NCBI GenBank assembly: GCA_036365145.1
Contig: JAEOAD010000048.1
Coordinates: forward strand, 16,623,001 to 16,687,000
Reading direction: 5' to 3'
DNA: 64,000 bases
From: Orientallactaga sibirica
Lineage: Eukaryota > Chordata > Mammalia > Rodentia > Dipodidae
Part shown: one piece after another, positions 1-9,340 of the stretch
How positions within the stretch are numbered: the first letter of the stretch is position 1
Layout of the letters: each line of letters opens with the position of its first letter
Notes under the pieces: model-generated
The model's input: the letters and a program-made list of their open reading frames with translations, nothing else
Database searches by the model: none
What the model was told of the DNA's origin: nothing
Program-made: the position numbers and the translations under genes

Positions 1-110
1 GGTGTTCTTTTGTGATGGCAAAAGACTTGAACTTCTACCCAGAGGAAAGGCGGGGGAGTTGGAGGGCTGTGTTTAGTATCTTGAGGTTCATGTTCAGCAG
101 ATCGGGCTCT

Positions 111-190
111 GCAGGCATGGTGATGCATACCTACAATCCCAGTACTTGGGAGCCTGTGGCAAGAAGATCATGAGTTCAAGGCCAGCCTGG
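111..190 (+). mobile_element. B1-related SINE, 5' part only
   Basis: The stretch reads like the left part of a 7SL-derived B1 element: a GGTGATGCATACCTACAATC-like box A region, then CCCAGTACTTGGGAG and AGTTCAAGGCCAGCCTGG. It stops abruptly where minus-strand LTR sequence begins, so the 3' half is missing. Confidence 0.6.
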
Positions 191-199
191 CACAAAGCA

Positions 200-425
200 C
201 CTGACCCAAAGCAGCTGATGGGAGGAAAGTTTTTAACTTTGGCTTACAGTCTCCAGGGGAAGCTCCATGATGGCAGGGGACAAGCGGCAGAGCAGAGGCT
301 GGACATGTCCTCTTTGCCACCGCAGGCGGAAACAGCCGCAGGAGAGGGAGCCAAACGAACAGTGGCAAGCGAGGGACTAATCAACCTCAGGCCCACCCCA
401 GTGGCCCACCTCCTCCAGCCAGGGT
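200..425 (-). mobile_element. MaLR-type LTR fragment (MT-like), minus strand
   Basis: In reverse complement this shows the rodent MaLR LTR landmarks: a TCATGGAGCTTCC-like block followed by the 'gtaagccaaa' block near the poly(A) region. The 5' end of the LTR (right side here) is degenerate, and the reading frames across it are incidental. Confidence 0.55.
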
Positions 426-790
426 CTCCCTCTAAATCCATCTTCTTTGGAGACTTGCAAATTCTGTGTTCTCATGCAATCTCTCAGTAGTTCTTGCAAC
501 AGTTACCATAGAAACTACCATTGCCCCATCAACTTTCCTATCTTCCTTTTCAGTTTTGTCTAAGTGTTTGATTCTCTCTACAAGCCTGTTTTCTTACAGA
601 AGTAGCCCTTTCCAGTCTGAATGGATGACTGTCATTGCTCTGAAACACTCATGTGAATCTCATTCCTCCGGCTAATGGTGGACTTGAAAAGACGTGAAAT
701 ACACATTTACACAGTGAGACAGAAGGAGGGATGTCTTCCAAAGGACAAGGCTATTTATGAGTGAAAAATTCCAAGGCACATGTACATTTT
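426..790. other. Unassigned sequence, no gene seen
   Basis: Low-complexity-free sequence with short ORFs only (under 70 codons). No repeat family or exon is recognised. Confidence 0.4.
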
Positions 791-825
791 TGGTGGTTTG
801 AATCAAATGTGCCCCATAAGCTCAT

Positions 826-864
<39 letters not shown>

Positions 865-1312
865 CAAGGCAGGGTTTCACTCTAGTCCAGGCTGACCTGG
901 AACTCACTATGTAGTCGCAGGGTGGCCTCAAACTCATGGTGATCCTCCTACCTCTGCCTCCCGAGTGCTGGGATTAAAGGCGTGCGCCACCATGCCTGGC
1001 TAAGCTCGTGTGTTTTGAATACTTGGTCCCCAGCTGATGGCAGTTTGGGAGGCAGAGGCTTGCTGGAGAACGTGTTTTCCTGGGGGGTGGGTTTTGGATG
1101 TTAAAGCCAGCTCCCCGTTGCTAGAGCTCGGCTCATCCTCTTGCTTCTGTTTTTTACTTTCTGTAGCATGAGGTGATGTCCAGGTCTTACAAGACCATCT
1201 ACCCAACCATCACGAAGCTTCCTCTTGAGACAGTAAGCCAAAATAGACTGTTTCTTCCCATCAGCTGCTTTGGGGGGTGTTTTGTCCCAGCAACATGAAA
1301 GCAACTGTAACA
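791..1312 (+). mobile_element. MT-like MaLR LTR interrupted by a B1
   Basis: The LTR begins TGGTGGTTTGAATCA and ends GCAACTGTAACA. Between these are the CCCCAGCTGATGGCAGTTTG block and the 'gtaagccaaaat' block typical of rodent MaLR LTRs. A B1 at 827-1000 splits it, and joining 826 to 1011 restores a continuous LTR, so the LTR is the older insertion. Confidence 0.75.
827..1000 (-). mobile_element. B1 SINE nested in LTR
   Basis: Starting with a 38-base poly(T), this is a near full-length minus-strand B1 (antisense TTTCACTCTAGTCCAGGCTG, TGCTGGGATTAAAGGCGTGC). Flanking target duplication TAAGCTCATG (817-826) and TAAGCTCGTG (1001-1010) differ by one base. Confidence 0.9.
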
Positions 1313-1392
1313 AGAACTTATTGGAGAAGACAGCAATTAGCCAATCATCTCATTTGCTCTGGCACTGAACACTTATTTTAAGAAAGCCTTTA

Positions 1393-1600
1393 GGGGCTGC
1401 AGAGATGGCTCAGTGGTTAAGATACTTGTCTGCAAAGACTAATGACCTGGGTTTGATTCCCCAAGTGCTCATGTAAAGCTAGATGTACAAAGTGGTGCAT
1501 GTATCTGGAGTTCATTTGCAGCAGCTGGAGGCCCTGGCATGCCCATATTCTCTATCTCTTTCTACTTGCAAACAATAAATAATTTCTTTTACAAAAAAAG
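1393..1600 (+). mobile_element. B2-related tRNA-derived SINE
   Basis: A-box-like GAGATGGCTCAGTGGTTAAG and B-box-like GGTTTGATTCC mark the tRNA-derived head. The body 'gatgtacaaagtggtgcat...ggaggccctggcatgccca' and an AT-rich tail follow. No intact RNA gene is implied. Confidence 0.85.
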
Positions 1601-1876
1601 CTTAATAAAGTCTATTGATCACCTCAGCAATAAACATTTCTTGCGATCTCAGAGAATTTAACAACTTTTAAATAATGCTCTTTGAGTCAATGGATGCTTC
1701 AATGTCTGGGAACTCTGTCAGGATTTTCTGTGGGTTTTCAGGCCCCCATCAAAGGCTACCTATTTCCGGCAGAGATCGATGTTATTTGTCTGCCTAGTAC
1801 AATGCATAAATGACCACAGTAGGAAACCATGTTCAAATGGCATAGGCAAACAAGAGCAGCTAATAGTGATTGGACA

Positions 1877-2090
1877 TTTCTTTTCTTTTCTTTTCCTTTC
1901 TTTTCTTTTCTTTTCTTTTCTTTTCTTTTCTTTTCTTTTCTTTTCTTTTCTTTTCTTTCCTTTCCTTTCCTTTCCTTCCTTTCCTTTCCTTTCCTTTCCT
2001 TTCCTTTCCTTTCCTTTCCTTTCCTTTCCTTTCCTTTCCTTTCCTTTTCTTTTCTTTTCTTTTCTTTTCTTTTCTTTTTTTCTTTTTTTT
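1877..2090 (+). repeat. (TTTTC/TTTCC)n pyrimidine microsatellite
   Basis: About 214 bp composed only of T and C on the plus strand, in TTTTC arrays flanking a central TTTCC array. It abuts the tail side of the minus-strand B1 at 2091, suggesting that it grew from the B1 poly(A) tail. Several reading frames without stops run through it and are artefacts. Confidence 0.97.
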
Positions 2091-2162
2091 CAAGGTAGGG
2101 TCTCACTCTAGCCCAGGCTGACCTGGAATCCACTTGGTAGTTGCAAGGTGGCCTCAAACTCA
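2091..2162 (-). mobile_element. Truncated B1 SINE
   Basis: Antisense B1 3' half (AAGGTAGGGTCTCACTCTAG, GGCTGACCTGGAATCCACTT), ending near GGCCTCAAACTCA. The 5' half of the element is absent. Confidence 0.85.
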
Positions 2163-2221
2163 TTTCTATATCCTGGTCTTGCCTTATGCACATTATCTTG
2201 GTGAAATCCCAAAAACACTTC

Positions 2222-2571
2222 TGTAGCGGTTTGATTCAGGTAACCCCCCACAACTTAGGTGTGCTGAATGCTAGTCTCCCCAGCTGACGGCAATTTGGAA
2301 ATTAAAGCGTCCTGGAGGCCATGTATTGTTGGGGACAGGTTTATGGGTGTTATAGCAATGTCCCCTTGCCAGTGTTTGGCACACTCTCCTGTTGCCATTG
2401 TCCACTTGATGCTGGTGAAGAGGTGATGTCCACTCTCTGCTTATGCTGTCATTTTCTCTGCCATCATGGAGCTTCTCCTTGAGTCTGTAAGCCAAAATAA
2501 ACCTTTTGTTTTCCCCCAAAGCTGCTTTTGGTCAGCTGATTTCTGCCAGAAATGTGAACCTGACTGCAACA
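2222..2571 (+). mobile_element. Solo MaLR-like LTR
   Basis: This is a complete 350-bp LTR, from TGTAGCGGTTTGATTCAGG to GAACCTGACTGCAACA. It is the same subfamily as the LTRs of the full element at 4510-6375 but more diverged, with AATAAA near 2496. I do not see a clean 5-bp target duplication, so the insertion is older. Confidence 0.88.
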
Positions 2572-2820
2572 CCCTCCACGCAATACTGTCGTTATGTCTA
2601 CTGTATAATTAAGGACTCCAAGAGGCTTTTAAAAGCCGGGCAGTGCACATGGTTTCTCTGCTCGTGCCATGTTACCTTGTCCCTGTGTATTCTGACAAGC
2701 ATCAAAATGTCCCAGACTTCATGTTGGTGGCCTTGGTTGGTCAGGGGCTTTGGGAGAGCTCAGGAGAGTGTGGGGGGGGGGCAATCCACTTCTTGTTCTT
2801 AGGTCTTATACCCAGAGATT

Positions 2821-3026
2821 TAAAAATACATATTTTAATTTATTTATTTGGTAGAAAGAGAGGAGAAAGAATGGAGAATAGGCACACCAGGGCCTCTTGC
2901 CACTACAAACGAATTCCAGATGCATATGCATTTTGTGTATATGGCTTTACATGGTACTGGAGAGGTGAACTCATGTAGAAGGCTTTGCAAGTGAGAGCCT
3001 TTAACCACTGAGCAATCTCTCAACCC
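2821..3026 (-). mobile_element. B2-related SINE, diverged
   Basis: Minus-strand copy: AT-rich tail at left, 'ggcacaccagggcctcttgcc' body, and a degenerate tRNA-like head ending in AACCACTGAGCAATCTCTC. Confidence 0.8.
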
Positions 3027-3127
3027 TGGAGACTTTGACCTTTCAAAGGTACGCTCACATGGGGTTAACACACCAGGCTCATTTAAATACAGGCTTTGAC
3101 AATTACTAGAGGATTGCCGTGGATGTG

Positions 3128-3635
3128 TGTGATGGTCAGTTTCAGTTGCCAGTGGGATTGGATCTGGAATGAAAAAGAGACATGCTTCTGGGTGGGTCAC
3201 TGCAGTCATTTCCCTGCAGGATTCACAGAGTGGCGGGGAACACCCTCCTCGCAAGCAGCACCTTTCAGTGCCAGCCCAGTCATCAAGAGGTCTGTCTCCA
3301 CGTCTTGCTGGCTTGTGGCTCTTTCCCAAGGCTGCTGCTGCGGCTGCTGCTAATGCTACTGTCATCCTTCATCAACAACCCAGTGTCTTTGGCCTTCCGA
3401 CACGGACTGAAGACCAGAGGCTTTGTACGAATCCTCCAAGACTTCAGTGTCATACCGGGACTGCTGAGGCATCCAGCCTCCTGGACTGAGCAGCCAGTCA
3501 GGTTCTTAGCCTCTCCAACGTGCCATCAGCCATTGTACCACCCAGCCTGTGTTATGTAAGCCATTCAATGAACCTCCTTTGTCATATGTAGCCATCCTAT
3601 TAATTTTGTTCCTCTAAAGATCCCTGACTAATGCA
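3128..3635 (+). mobile_element. ERVL LTR, MLT2-like
   Basis: It starts TGTGATGGTCAGTTTCAG and ends TCCCTGACTAATGCA, both hallmarks of the MLT2 group of ERVL LTRs. 'tgtaagccattcaatgaacc' marks the poly(A) region. About 508 bp. A GCTGCTGCTGCGGCTGCTGC run inside explains the alanine- or leucine-rich spurious reading frames on both strands. Confidence 0.65.
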
Positions 3636-3670
3636 ATCACTTACTTAATTTCACTGAAAAGTTCACCCAT

Positions 3671-4026
3671 TGTGGTAGTTTGAATAGATGGCCCCCCAAT
3701 ATATTGTGTTTTATTAGACTGTAGTTTGGATCTGCAGCCACCTGGCTGGAGGCAGTGTCACTGGGCGGATCTTAAGGTGTGGTGGTGGGTTTTATATTTC
3801 AATGTAAAGACATGTAAAGTGTGTCTAGCTGGAGCTCCTGAAGTGTGCTGTGCTGTGTGGTTTTTGTTTTGTGGCTTTTTCTTTCTGTTTGGTCCTGTGA
3901 AAGCAGGCCAGCTTCTTCTGCCATTATGGAACTTCCCCTGGATCGATAAGCTCCAATAAATCCCTTCTTGCATATCTGGGGCTGGTCTGGAAGTTCATGT
4001 CAGCGAGCCTGAAGCTGTCTGCTGCA
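3671..4026 (+). mobile_element. Solo MaLR LTR (second subfamily)
   Basis: Begins TGTGGTAGTTTGAATAGATG and ends TGTCTGCTGCA. Flanks CCCAT (3666-3670) and CCCAC (4027-4031) fit a 5-bp target duplication with one change. The same subfamily recurs at 11671 and, inverted, at 14702. Confidence 0.8.
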
Positions 4027-4030
4027 CCCA

Positions 4031-4125
4031 CATATAAAATGAGACTATCACTAGTACTTTCCCACAGGGTTGTTAGGAGAAGTGGTGAATATAGACTTAT
4101 AAAATGCTAAGAATAGTGGCCGCTG
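4031..4125 (+). mobile_element. MIR fragment
   Basis: The sequence 'ataaaatgagactatcactagtac...agggttgttaggag...tataaaatgctaag' aligns by eye to the 3' part of the ancient mammalian MIR SINE (AAAATGGGGATAATAATAGTACC ... GGGTTGTTGTGAGG). Confidence 0.6.
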
Positions 4126-4265
4126 TACAACATGAGAATGTTTATTACATATGTAGCATGAGTTGCGTTAACTCCCTAAGCCTTAAGAATTCCAGCTGTG
4201 ACTGGAGAGTAAGATTGTGATCCGGGAACATGGTTGGCATCTCCTTGATTCCTCAAGTAGATGCT

Positions 4266-4467
4266 CTTTAAAAATGTAGTTTATTTTATTTTATTTATTT
4301 GAGAGAGAGAGAGAGAGAGAATGGGTATGTGGGTATGCCAGGGTCTTCAGCCACTGTAAGTGAACTCTAGACACATGTGCCACTGTGTGCATCTGGCTTA
4401 TGTGGGTCCTGGGGAATTGAACCTGGGTCCTTAGGCTTTACAGGCAAGTGCCATAGCTGCTAAGCCA
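4266..4467 (-). mobile_element. B2-related SINE with target duplication
   Basis: Minus-strand copy with a (GA)n stretch and the usual body. It is flanked by AAGTAGATGCT at 4255-4265 and 4468-4478, an exact 11-bp target-site duplication. Confidence 0.9.
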
Positions 4468-4509
4468 AAGTAGATGCTTTTGATTGTTTGTGCAACACTA
4501 GTTGAAGAT

Positions 4510-4857
4510 TGTGGTGGTTTGATTCAGGTGTCCCCCATAAACTTAAATGTTCTTAATGCTAGTCTCCCCAGCTGATGGCAGTTGGAAATTAAAGCCTCCT
4601 GGAGGTGGTGTATTGTTGGGGGCGGGCTTATGGGTATTATAGCCAGCTTCCCCTTGCCAGTGTTTGGCACACTCTCCTGTTGATGTTGTCCACCTTATGT
4701 TGACCAGAGAGTGATGTCCACCCTCTGCTCATGCCATCATTTTTCCTGCCATCATGGAGCTTCCCCCTCAAGCCTTAAGCCAAAATAAACCTCTTTTTTC
4801 CCACAAGCTGCTTTCAGTCGGGTGATTTCTCCCAGCAATGCGAACCTGACTGCAACA
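4510..4857 (+). repeat. 5' LTR of the MaLR-like element
   Basis: TGTGGTGGTTTG to CTGACTGCAACA with canonical TG...CA ends. AATAAA at 4784-4789 is the likely poly(A) signal. It is identical to the 3' LTR except for G at 4842, where a CpG here is CpA in the other LTR. Confidence 0.96.
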
Positions 4858-6027
4858 GTAAAGTGGTACCGAGGAGTGGGATTGCTGCTAGACACCTGAC
4901 TGTGGCTTTGGCCTTTTGGAGCTGATTTTCAAGAGGAATGTGGAAGGATTTGAAATCTTGGCCTAAGACATGCCTTGCAGTGCTATAAGTACAGCTTGAT
5001 GGACTATTCTAGTCAGAGCTGAAAGATCTGAATGCAGTAAGAACTATGGACTGTGAGGTTTGGCTTATGAGGGTGAGAAAGAGCTTTACTTGGACTGGGC
5101 TAGCAGTTTGTGTGACAAGTTTGCTGTTATGCCCGTGTCCTGAGAAGATGTGCAGGGTTGCTTTGCGTAGAAATGAACTGGTGTGAGCAGAGGGATATGG
5201 CACAGAAAAAATGAAATCTTTGGGTGAACTCTGCCCATTCAGCTGCAATTGAGAGATTACAACCTTTGAGATTGGGCCAGCTGACCTGCAATGGGGCAAT
5301 AGGAAGAATGCAGACTCTTTTGAAGGGGCCTGAAGACTGAAGGAGTGTTCTGGTCTTCAAAGTCTGATTTATTCCCCCCTGGATTAACAAACTGGCACCC
5401 TACCTGGTATTATGGAGTATAAGAAATGCAGGAAAGAGAGGGTCATTGAGTTTGTAACGCGGTCTTATGTTTTTGAAATGGCCATGGGCAGTGTGAAGCA
5501 GGTTTGCTGGATGCCTGCATGGAGATCCCATGGGGCCATGAGGATGGACCGTGGGTTGCAGTGGAGTCCCAGTGGAGATGCCGGGACTATGAGATGGCTG
5601 CCAAGGAGAGCTGTCGGCCCTGGATGAAGTTTTCCAGGACTGTGAGTAGCCTAGCTGGAGGGGCGGAATTGGAACTCCAGAGACTTGTTGCTGGTTAGAA
5701 TTATCGGACTTGGGGATTTGTCACTGACTAGTTGTTGGATTGGAATTAGAGTTTGACGTTTGCCCTGGTTGTTTAAAATCTTGTATTGGTTAAGTATTTC
5801 TTTGTTTTGCCCAATGCCATCCTTTGCAGTGTGAATGTTTTATTCTGTGCCATTATGGGTTTTTTGGGGGATATTTTTGGTATTATGGCTCAGTTAAAAG
5901 ACCTTGGATTATGGGGATGTATGAACATCATTGGAATTGATAAAAACTATCGGGACTTTTAAATTTGCATGAATGCATTACATTTTACATCATGTACGGT
6001 TATCAGTTTATGGGACCAGGGGCGGAA
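4858..6027 (+). other. Non-coding internal region of the MaLR-like element
   Basis: It opens with a probable primer binding site (TGGTACCGAGGAGTGGG, 4864-4880) resembling the leucine tRNA site used by ERVL/MaLR elements, with one extra base. It closes with the purine-rich GGGACCAGGGGCGGAA (6012-6027), the expected plus-strand primer. No retroviral protein is encoded, as is usual for MaLR internal regions. Confidence 0.85.
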
Positions 6028-6375
6028 TGTGGTGGTTTGATTCAGGTGTCCCCCATAAACTTAAATGTTCTTAATGCTAGTCTCCCCAGCTGATGGCAGT
6101 TGGAAATTAAAGCCTCCTGGAGGTGGTGTATTGTTGGGGGCGGGCTTATGGGTATTATAGCCAGCTTCCCCTTGCCAGTGTTTGGCACACTCTCCTGTTG
6201 ATGTTGTCCACCTTATGTTGACCAGAGAGTGATGTCCACCCTCTGCTCATGCCATCATTTTTCCTGCCATCATGGAGCTTCCCCCTCAAGCCTTAAGCCA
6301 AAATAAACCTCTTTTTTCCCACAAGCTGCTTTCAGTCGGGTGATTTCTCCCAGCAATGCAAACCTGACTGCAACA
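6028..6375 (+). repeat. 3' LTR of the MaLR-like element
   Basis: 348 bp offset by exactly 1518 from the 5' LTR, with AATAAA at 6302-6307. The only difference I find is A at 6360 in place of G at 4842. Confidence 0.96.
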
Positions 6376-6489
6376 AAGATTAACAGCATCTTTTCCACCT
6401 TGGCAGCTAGGCGCTTCCTGATGCAAGCAAATATGCCCACAGAGCTCGGTGTGAGGGGTGTTGTCAGGGTTCTCAGGCGTGCTGTGATC

Positions 6490-6640
6490 TCTTTCTTTTC
6501 CTTCCCTCCATCCCTCCTTGCTTCCCTCCTTCCCTCCTTTTTTCATATAGGGTCTATCTTGGTAGCCCAAGCTGGTGTGGAACTCATGATCCTTTTCCCT
6601 CAGTGTCTCCAATGCTGGGGTTTCAGGTACCACACATGGT
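6490..6640 (-). mobile_element. Degenerate B1 with pyrimidine-rich tail
   Basis: A T/C-rich stretch (6490-6545) leads into 'agggtctatcttggtagcccaagctgg', 'ggaactcatgatcc' and 'tgctggggtttcagg', a diverged antisense B1. Confidence 0.6.
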
Positions 6641-6667
6641 TCTACATGGCCATTTCCATGTGCAGTA

Positions 6668-6861
6668 TTTTCAGAAATTTTTATGTATTAATTTTCATGC
6701 TCACGTGCATGCGGATGGGCTCATCAGGGCTTCTTGTCACTGCCAATCAATGCCGGACACTTGTGCCACCTTTTGTATCCAGCTTGGGTGGGTGGCTTGG
6801 GAATTGGACCATGCAAGCTTTGCAAGCAAGCATCTTTAATCACTGGCCCACCTTCCCAGCC
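6668..6861 (-). mobile_element. B2-related SINE, old copy
   Basis: Diverged minus-strand copy recognisable from 'gggcttcttgtcactgcc', 'gtgccaccttttgtatcc', 'tttgcaagcaagcatc' and the final 'ccttcccagcc'. Confidence 0.65.
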
Positions 6862-7114
6862 GCCCGTGTGCTTTCTTAACACTGTTGGTGGAGTCACAAA
6901 GAAAGGAGCTTATCCTCTATTGGAGTTTGTCTGGGAGCATCCTGTTACTTATTTAAAAGTGACTAGATCATTTACTTCCTATGTACTTATTCCGAAGTAC
7001 AAATATTCATTAAGATTTGAAGTATATTTGTGTTTATAAAAAAGCTTTCTGGCTCCGAGGCTTAGCTGGTTTCCATGCTTGTCTTATAGAGAAGGTTTTC
7101 CGTTTTGTTTGTAT

Positions 7115-7199
7115 TAGGACAAGGTTTCTCTACATTGCCCAGGGCGGCTTTGAACCTGCCATCTTCCTTCCTGGGCTTCTCAAGGGCTGGATTATAGGA
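7115..7199 (-). mobile_element. Degenerate B1-like fragment
   Basis: 'gacaaggtttctctacattgcccagggcggctttgaacctgccatc' and 'ggctggattatagg' recall antisense B1, but divergence is high. The 6862-7114 and 7200-7491 flanks hold nothing I recognise. Confidence 0.45.
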
Positions 7200-7491
7200 A
7201 GTCATGAAGAAAAGGACAGGTGAGAAAGGGCTTTGTGCATATCAAGATGGTACCCCCATGTTATTTGCTCTTACTGTTAATTGCTCATAGACCTCATTTC
7301 ACAAATGAGGCTTGAACAAAAGCCCTGAAACTGGAAGGAAGAATTATTTGATGGGATCAGTAAACGCAGGGGTAGCTAAGCTTGCGGCAGAGTCCTGAGA
7401 GGAAGCAACTGGGCCGCATGGGCTTGGCTGGAGAACCGCTTTGAGGCTTTTTGATTCTGCAGCCAGCAGGAGGTCAAGGGAGGTTGTTTTA

Positions 7492-8000
7492 CCCTTCCGT
7501 CCTTCTTTCCTTCCCTCTTTCCTCCTCACCTTCCTTCCTTCTTTCCTTCCCTCTTTCCTCCTCACCTTCCTTCTTTCTTTCCCTCTTTCCTCCTCACCTT
7601 CCTTCCTTCCTTCCTTCCTTCCTTCCTTCCTTCCTTCCTTCCTTCCTTCCTTCCTTCCTTCCTTCCCTCTTTCCTTCCTTCCCCTTCCTTCCTTCCTTTC
7701 CTTCCCTCTTTCCTCCTTCCTTCCTTCCTTCCTTCCTTCCTTCCTTCCTTCCTTCCTTCCTTCCTTCTTTCCTTCCCTCTTTCCTCCTCACCTTCCTTCC
7801 TTCCTTCCTTCCTTCCTCCCTTCCCTCCTTCCTTCCTTCCTTCCTTCTTTCCTTCCCTCTTTCCTCCTCACCTTCCTTCTTTCCTTCCCTCTTTCCTCCT
7901 CTCCTTCCTTCCTTCCTTCCTTCCTTCCTTCCTTCCTTCCTTCCTTCCTTCCTTCCTTCCTTCTTTCCTTCTTCCCTCCCTCCATTCCTCTCTTTCTTTT

Positions 8001-8044
<44 letters not shown>

Positions 8045-8049
8045 TCATT
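7492..8049 (+). repeat. 558-bp pure-pyrimidine tract (TTCC)n/(TTTC)n
   Basis: Almost unbroken T/C on the plus strand. It has (CTTC)n blocks separated by a recurring CCCTCTTTCCTCCTCACC motif that appears several times, so the tract grew partly by duplication of a larger unit. The last 50 bases are (TTTC)n and abut a B1. Long serine/phenylalanine/proline frames (about 200 codons) run through it and are spurious. Confidence 0.97.
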
Positions 8050-8050
8050 T

Positions 8051-8156
8051 GAGGCAAGGTCTCACTCTAGCCTAGGCTGACCTCAAACTCACAGCAATCC
8101 TCCTCCCTCAGCCTCCCTAGTGCTGGGCTTGAACATATGATCCACCACATCTGGCC
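8051..8156 (-). mobile_element. B1 SINE, truncated
   Basis: Antisense B1: GAGGCAAGGTCTCACTCTAG, CAGCAATCCTCCTCCCTCAG, TGCTGGGCTTGAAC. Its tail side is continuous with the pyrimidine tract. Confidence 0.82.
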
Positions 8157-8734
8157 AGAGGAAAGTTTTGAGCCTGAACTATTGTTCAAGAGAAATATAC
8201 GTCAGGATCCTGGACAGGATGAAGCTGAAGGCTGGAAGAAATTCAGCCTTCTGGTTGTCTTGAAGACGTGGGGCATTAGTCCAGAGCCAGAGAGAGTGGG
8301 ATCCCAGGGAAAACAGGAGTCACTGTGAGACTGGGACCCGGAGTACTAAGGGCTGGGTCTGGTGGAGGATTCTGGCTCTTCAGGGCTTGGGGATCCCAGC
8401 CAGTACTGAGCGTGTTCTGGAACAGGAGGCACGTGGTCCTTTGCTTTGCTGTGTGTGGGATATGGCAATGTCTTTGCTGCTCCTTCGCTGTACCCAGCTC
8501 TTTCCAACCCAGTGACGGGCATGCGTTCTTCTCTCTGTGGTTTCACCTGGCCTCAGTGGACTCCTCACCTTTCACACCTCCTCTCTGGAACTCCCACTTT
8601 TCTGGTCATGTTTTTCCCGGTCAGCGTAGCTAAACTCATACTGTATGGCACTGCCCTGGTCTGGCTTCCCACAGATGTGACATCACGATGTGACATGATA
8701 TTTTTTTGTTTGTTCATTTGTTGTTCATCTTCCA
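8157..8734. other. Unassigned single-copy-like sequence
   Basis: No repeat family is recognised. Frames up to 102 codons exist on both strands but show no domain, no start context worth noting and no splice pattern that I can defend as exonic. Confidence 0.4.
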
Positions 8735-8832
8735 GTAGCATTTAAACTCCACAAGAACAGATTTCCCACCATGGATTCCCCAATTCCCCGGCACATATAT
8801 TAATTAGTGTCTGTCAGAATTCAATAAATACC
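8735..8832 (+). mobile_element. L2 3'-end-like relic
   Basis: 'tttaaactccacaagaacag...ggcacatatattaattagtgtctgtcagaattcaataaataccag' follows the order of the L2 3' end (AAGCTCCATGAGGGCAG ... CAGTGCCTGGCACA ... CAATAAATA). Confidence 0.5.
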
Positions 8833-8979
8833 AGACTAATGGCTGGACACGGGCCTGTCTTCTTGATGGAACTTCTACAAGGCAAAGTGACAACCCAAGA
8901 GCTGTCCCAGGAGAAGCCTTACTTTGTCTTCTTCTTGCTCTTTCTGGTTTTTTTTTTTTGTGGGGCAGGGGTTAAAGCC

Positions 8980-9203
8980 TTTTATTTATTTTTATTTATT
9001 TATTTATTCATTAGAGACAGAGAAAGGGAAAGAGACACAGAGAGAAAGTGAGAATGGGCACGCCAGGGCCTCTAGCCACTGCAAACGAACTCCAGACTCA
9101 TGCGCCGCCATGTGCACCTGACTTACGTGGGTCCTGGAGAATTGAACCTGGGTCCTTAAGCGTCAAAGGCAAGTGCCTTAACACTAAGCCATCTCTCCAG
9201 CCC
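8980..9203 (-). mobile_element. B2-related SINE
   Basis: A tail of (TTTA)n, a purine-rich stretch, 'gggcacgccagggcctctagcc', 'tgggtcctggagaattgaacc' (antisense B box) and the terminal CATCTCTCCAGCCC head. Confidence 0.92.
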
Positions 9204-9208
9204 TCCCC

Positions 9209-9330
9209 CTTTTTTTATTTTGAAGTAGGATCTCACTCAATCCCAAGCTGACCTAGAATTCACTAAACAGTCTCAGGCTGGCCTTGAACTCGTGAAAATC
9301 CTCCAACCTCTGACCTCCCAAGTGCTGGGA
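9209..9330 (-). mobile_element. B1 SINE
   Basis: Antisense B1 (GAAGTAGGATCTCACTCAAT, 'ctgacctagaattcac', 'ccaagtgctggga'), directly after the SINE at 8980. The 5' end is truncated. Confidence 0.82.
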
Positions 9331-9340
9331 GAGCCCTTGT

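Larger units (their letters stand above)
4510..6375 (+). mobile_element. Full-length young MaLR-like LTR retrotransposon
   Basis: This is a complete element of 1866 bp: two 348-bp LTRs flank 1170 bp of internal DNA, and AAGAT occurs immediately outside both ends (4505-4509, 6376-6380), a 5-bp target duplication as in ERVL-type insertions. The internal region begins with TGGTACC plus GAGGAGTGGG, close to the complement of a leucine tRNA 3' end, and ends in a purine-rich tract. It encodes no gag, protease or reverse transcriptase; its longest frame is about 70 codons. It is therefore a non-autonomous element that must have used enzymes from elsewhere. One base differs between the LTRs, so the insertion is recent. 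Confidence 0.95.

Noticed and set aside
1393..1470. tRNA-like heads of the SINEs as tRNA genes
   Set aside because: The A and B boxes are there, but the cloverleaf is degenerate and each is followed by a SINE body and tail.
1756..2193. 145-codon minus-strand frame rich in Lys and Glu
   Set aside because: It is the complementary strand of the (TTTTC)n microsatellite (GAAAA repeats) and not a coding sequence.
2844..3365. 173-codon minus-strand frame with an alanine run
   Set aside because: It spans an antisense SINE and an ERVL-type LTR. The alanines come from a GCTGCTGCTG run, and no domain is seen.
6340..6879. 179-codon plus-strand frame
   Set aside because: It starts in the 3' LTR of the young element and runs through a B1 and a SINE, so it is a chance frame.
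7441..8080. Open frames of 203 and 209 codons in two plus-strand frames
   Set aside because: They are translations of (TTCC)n/(TTTC)n DNA into repeating Leu-Pro-Ser-Phe. All frames are open because the tract lacks stop-forming bases.
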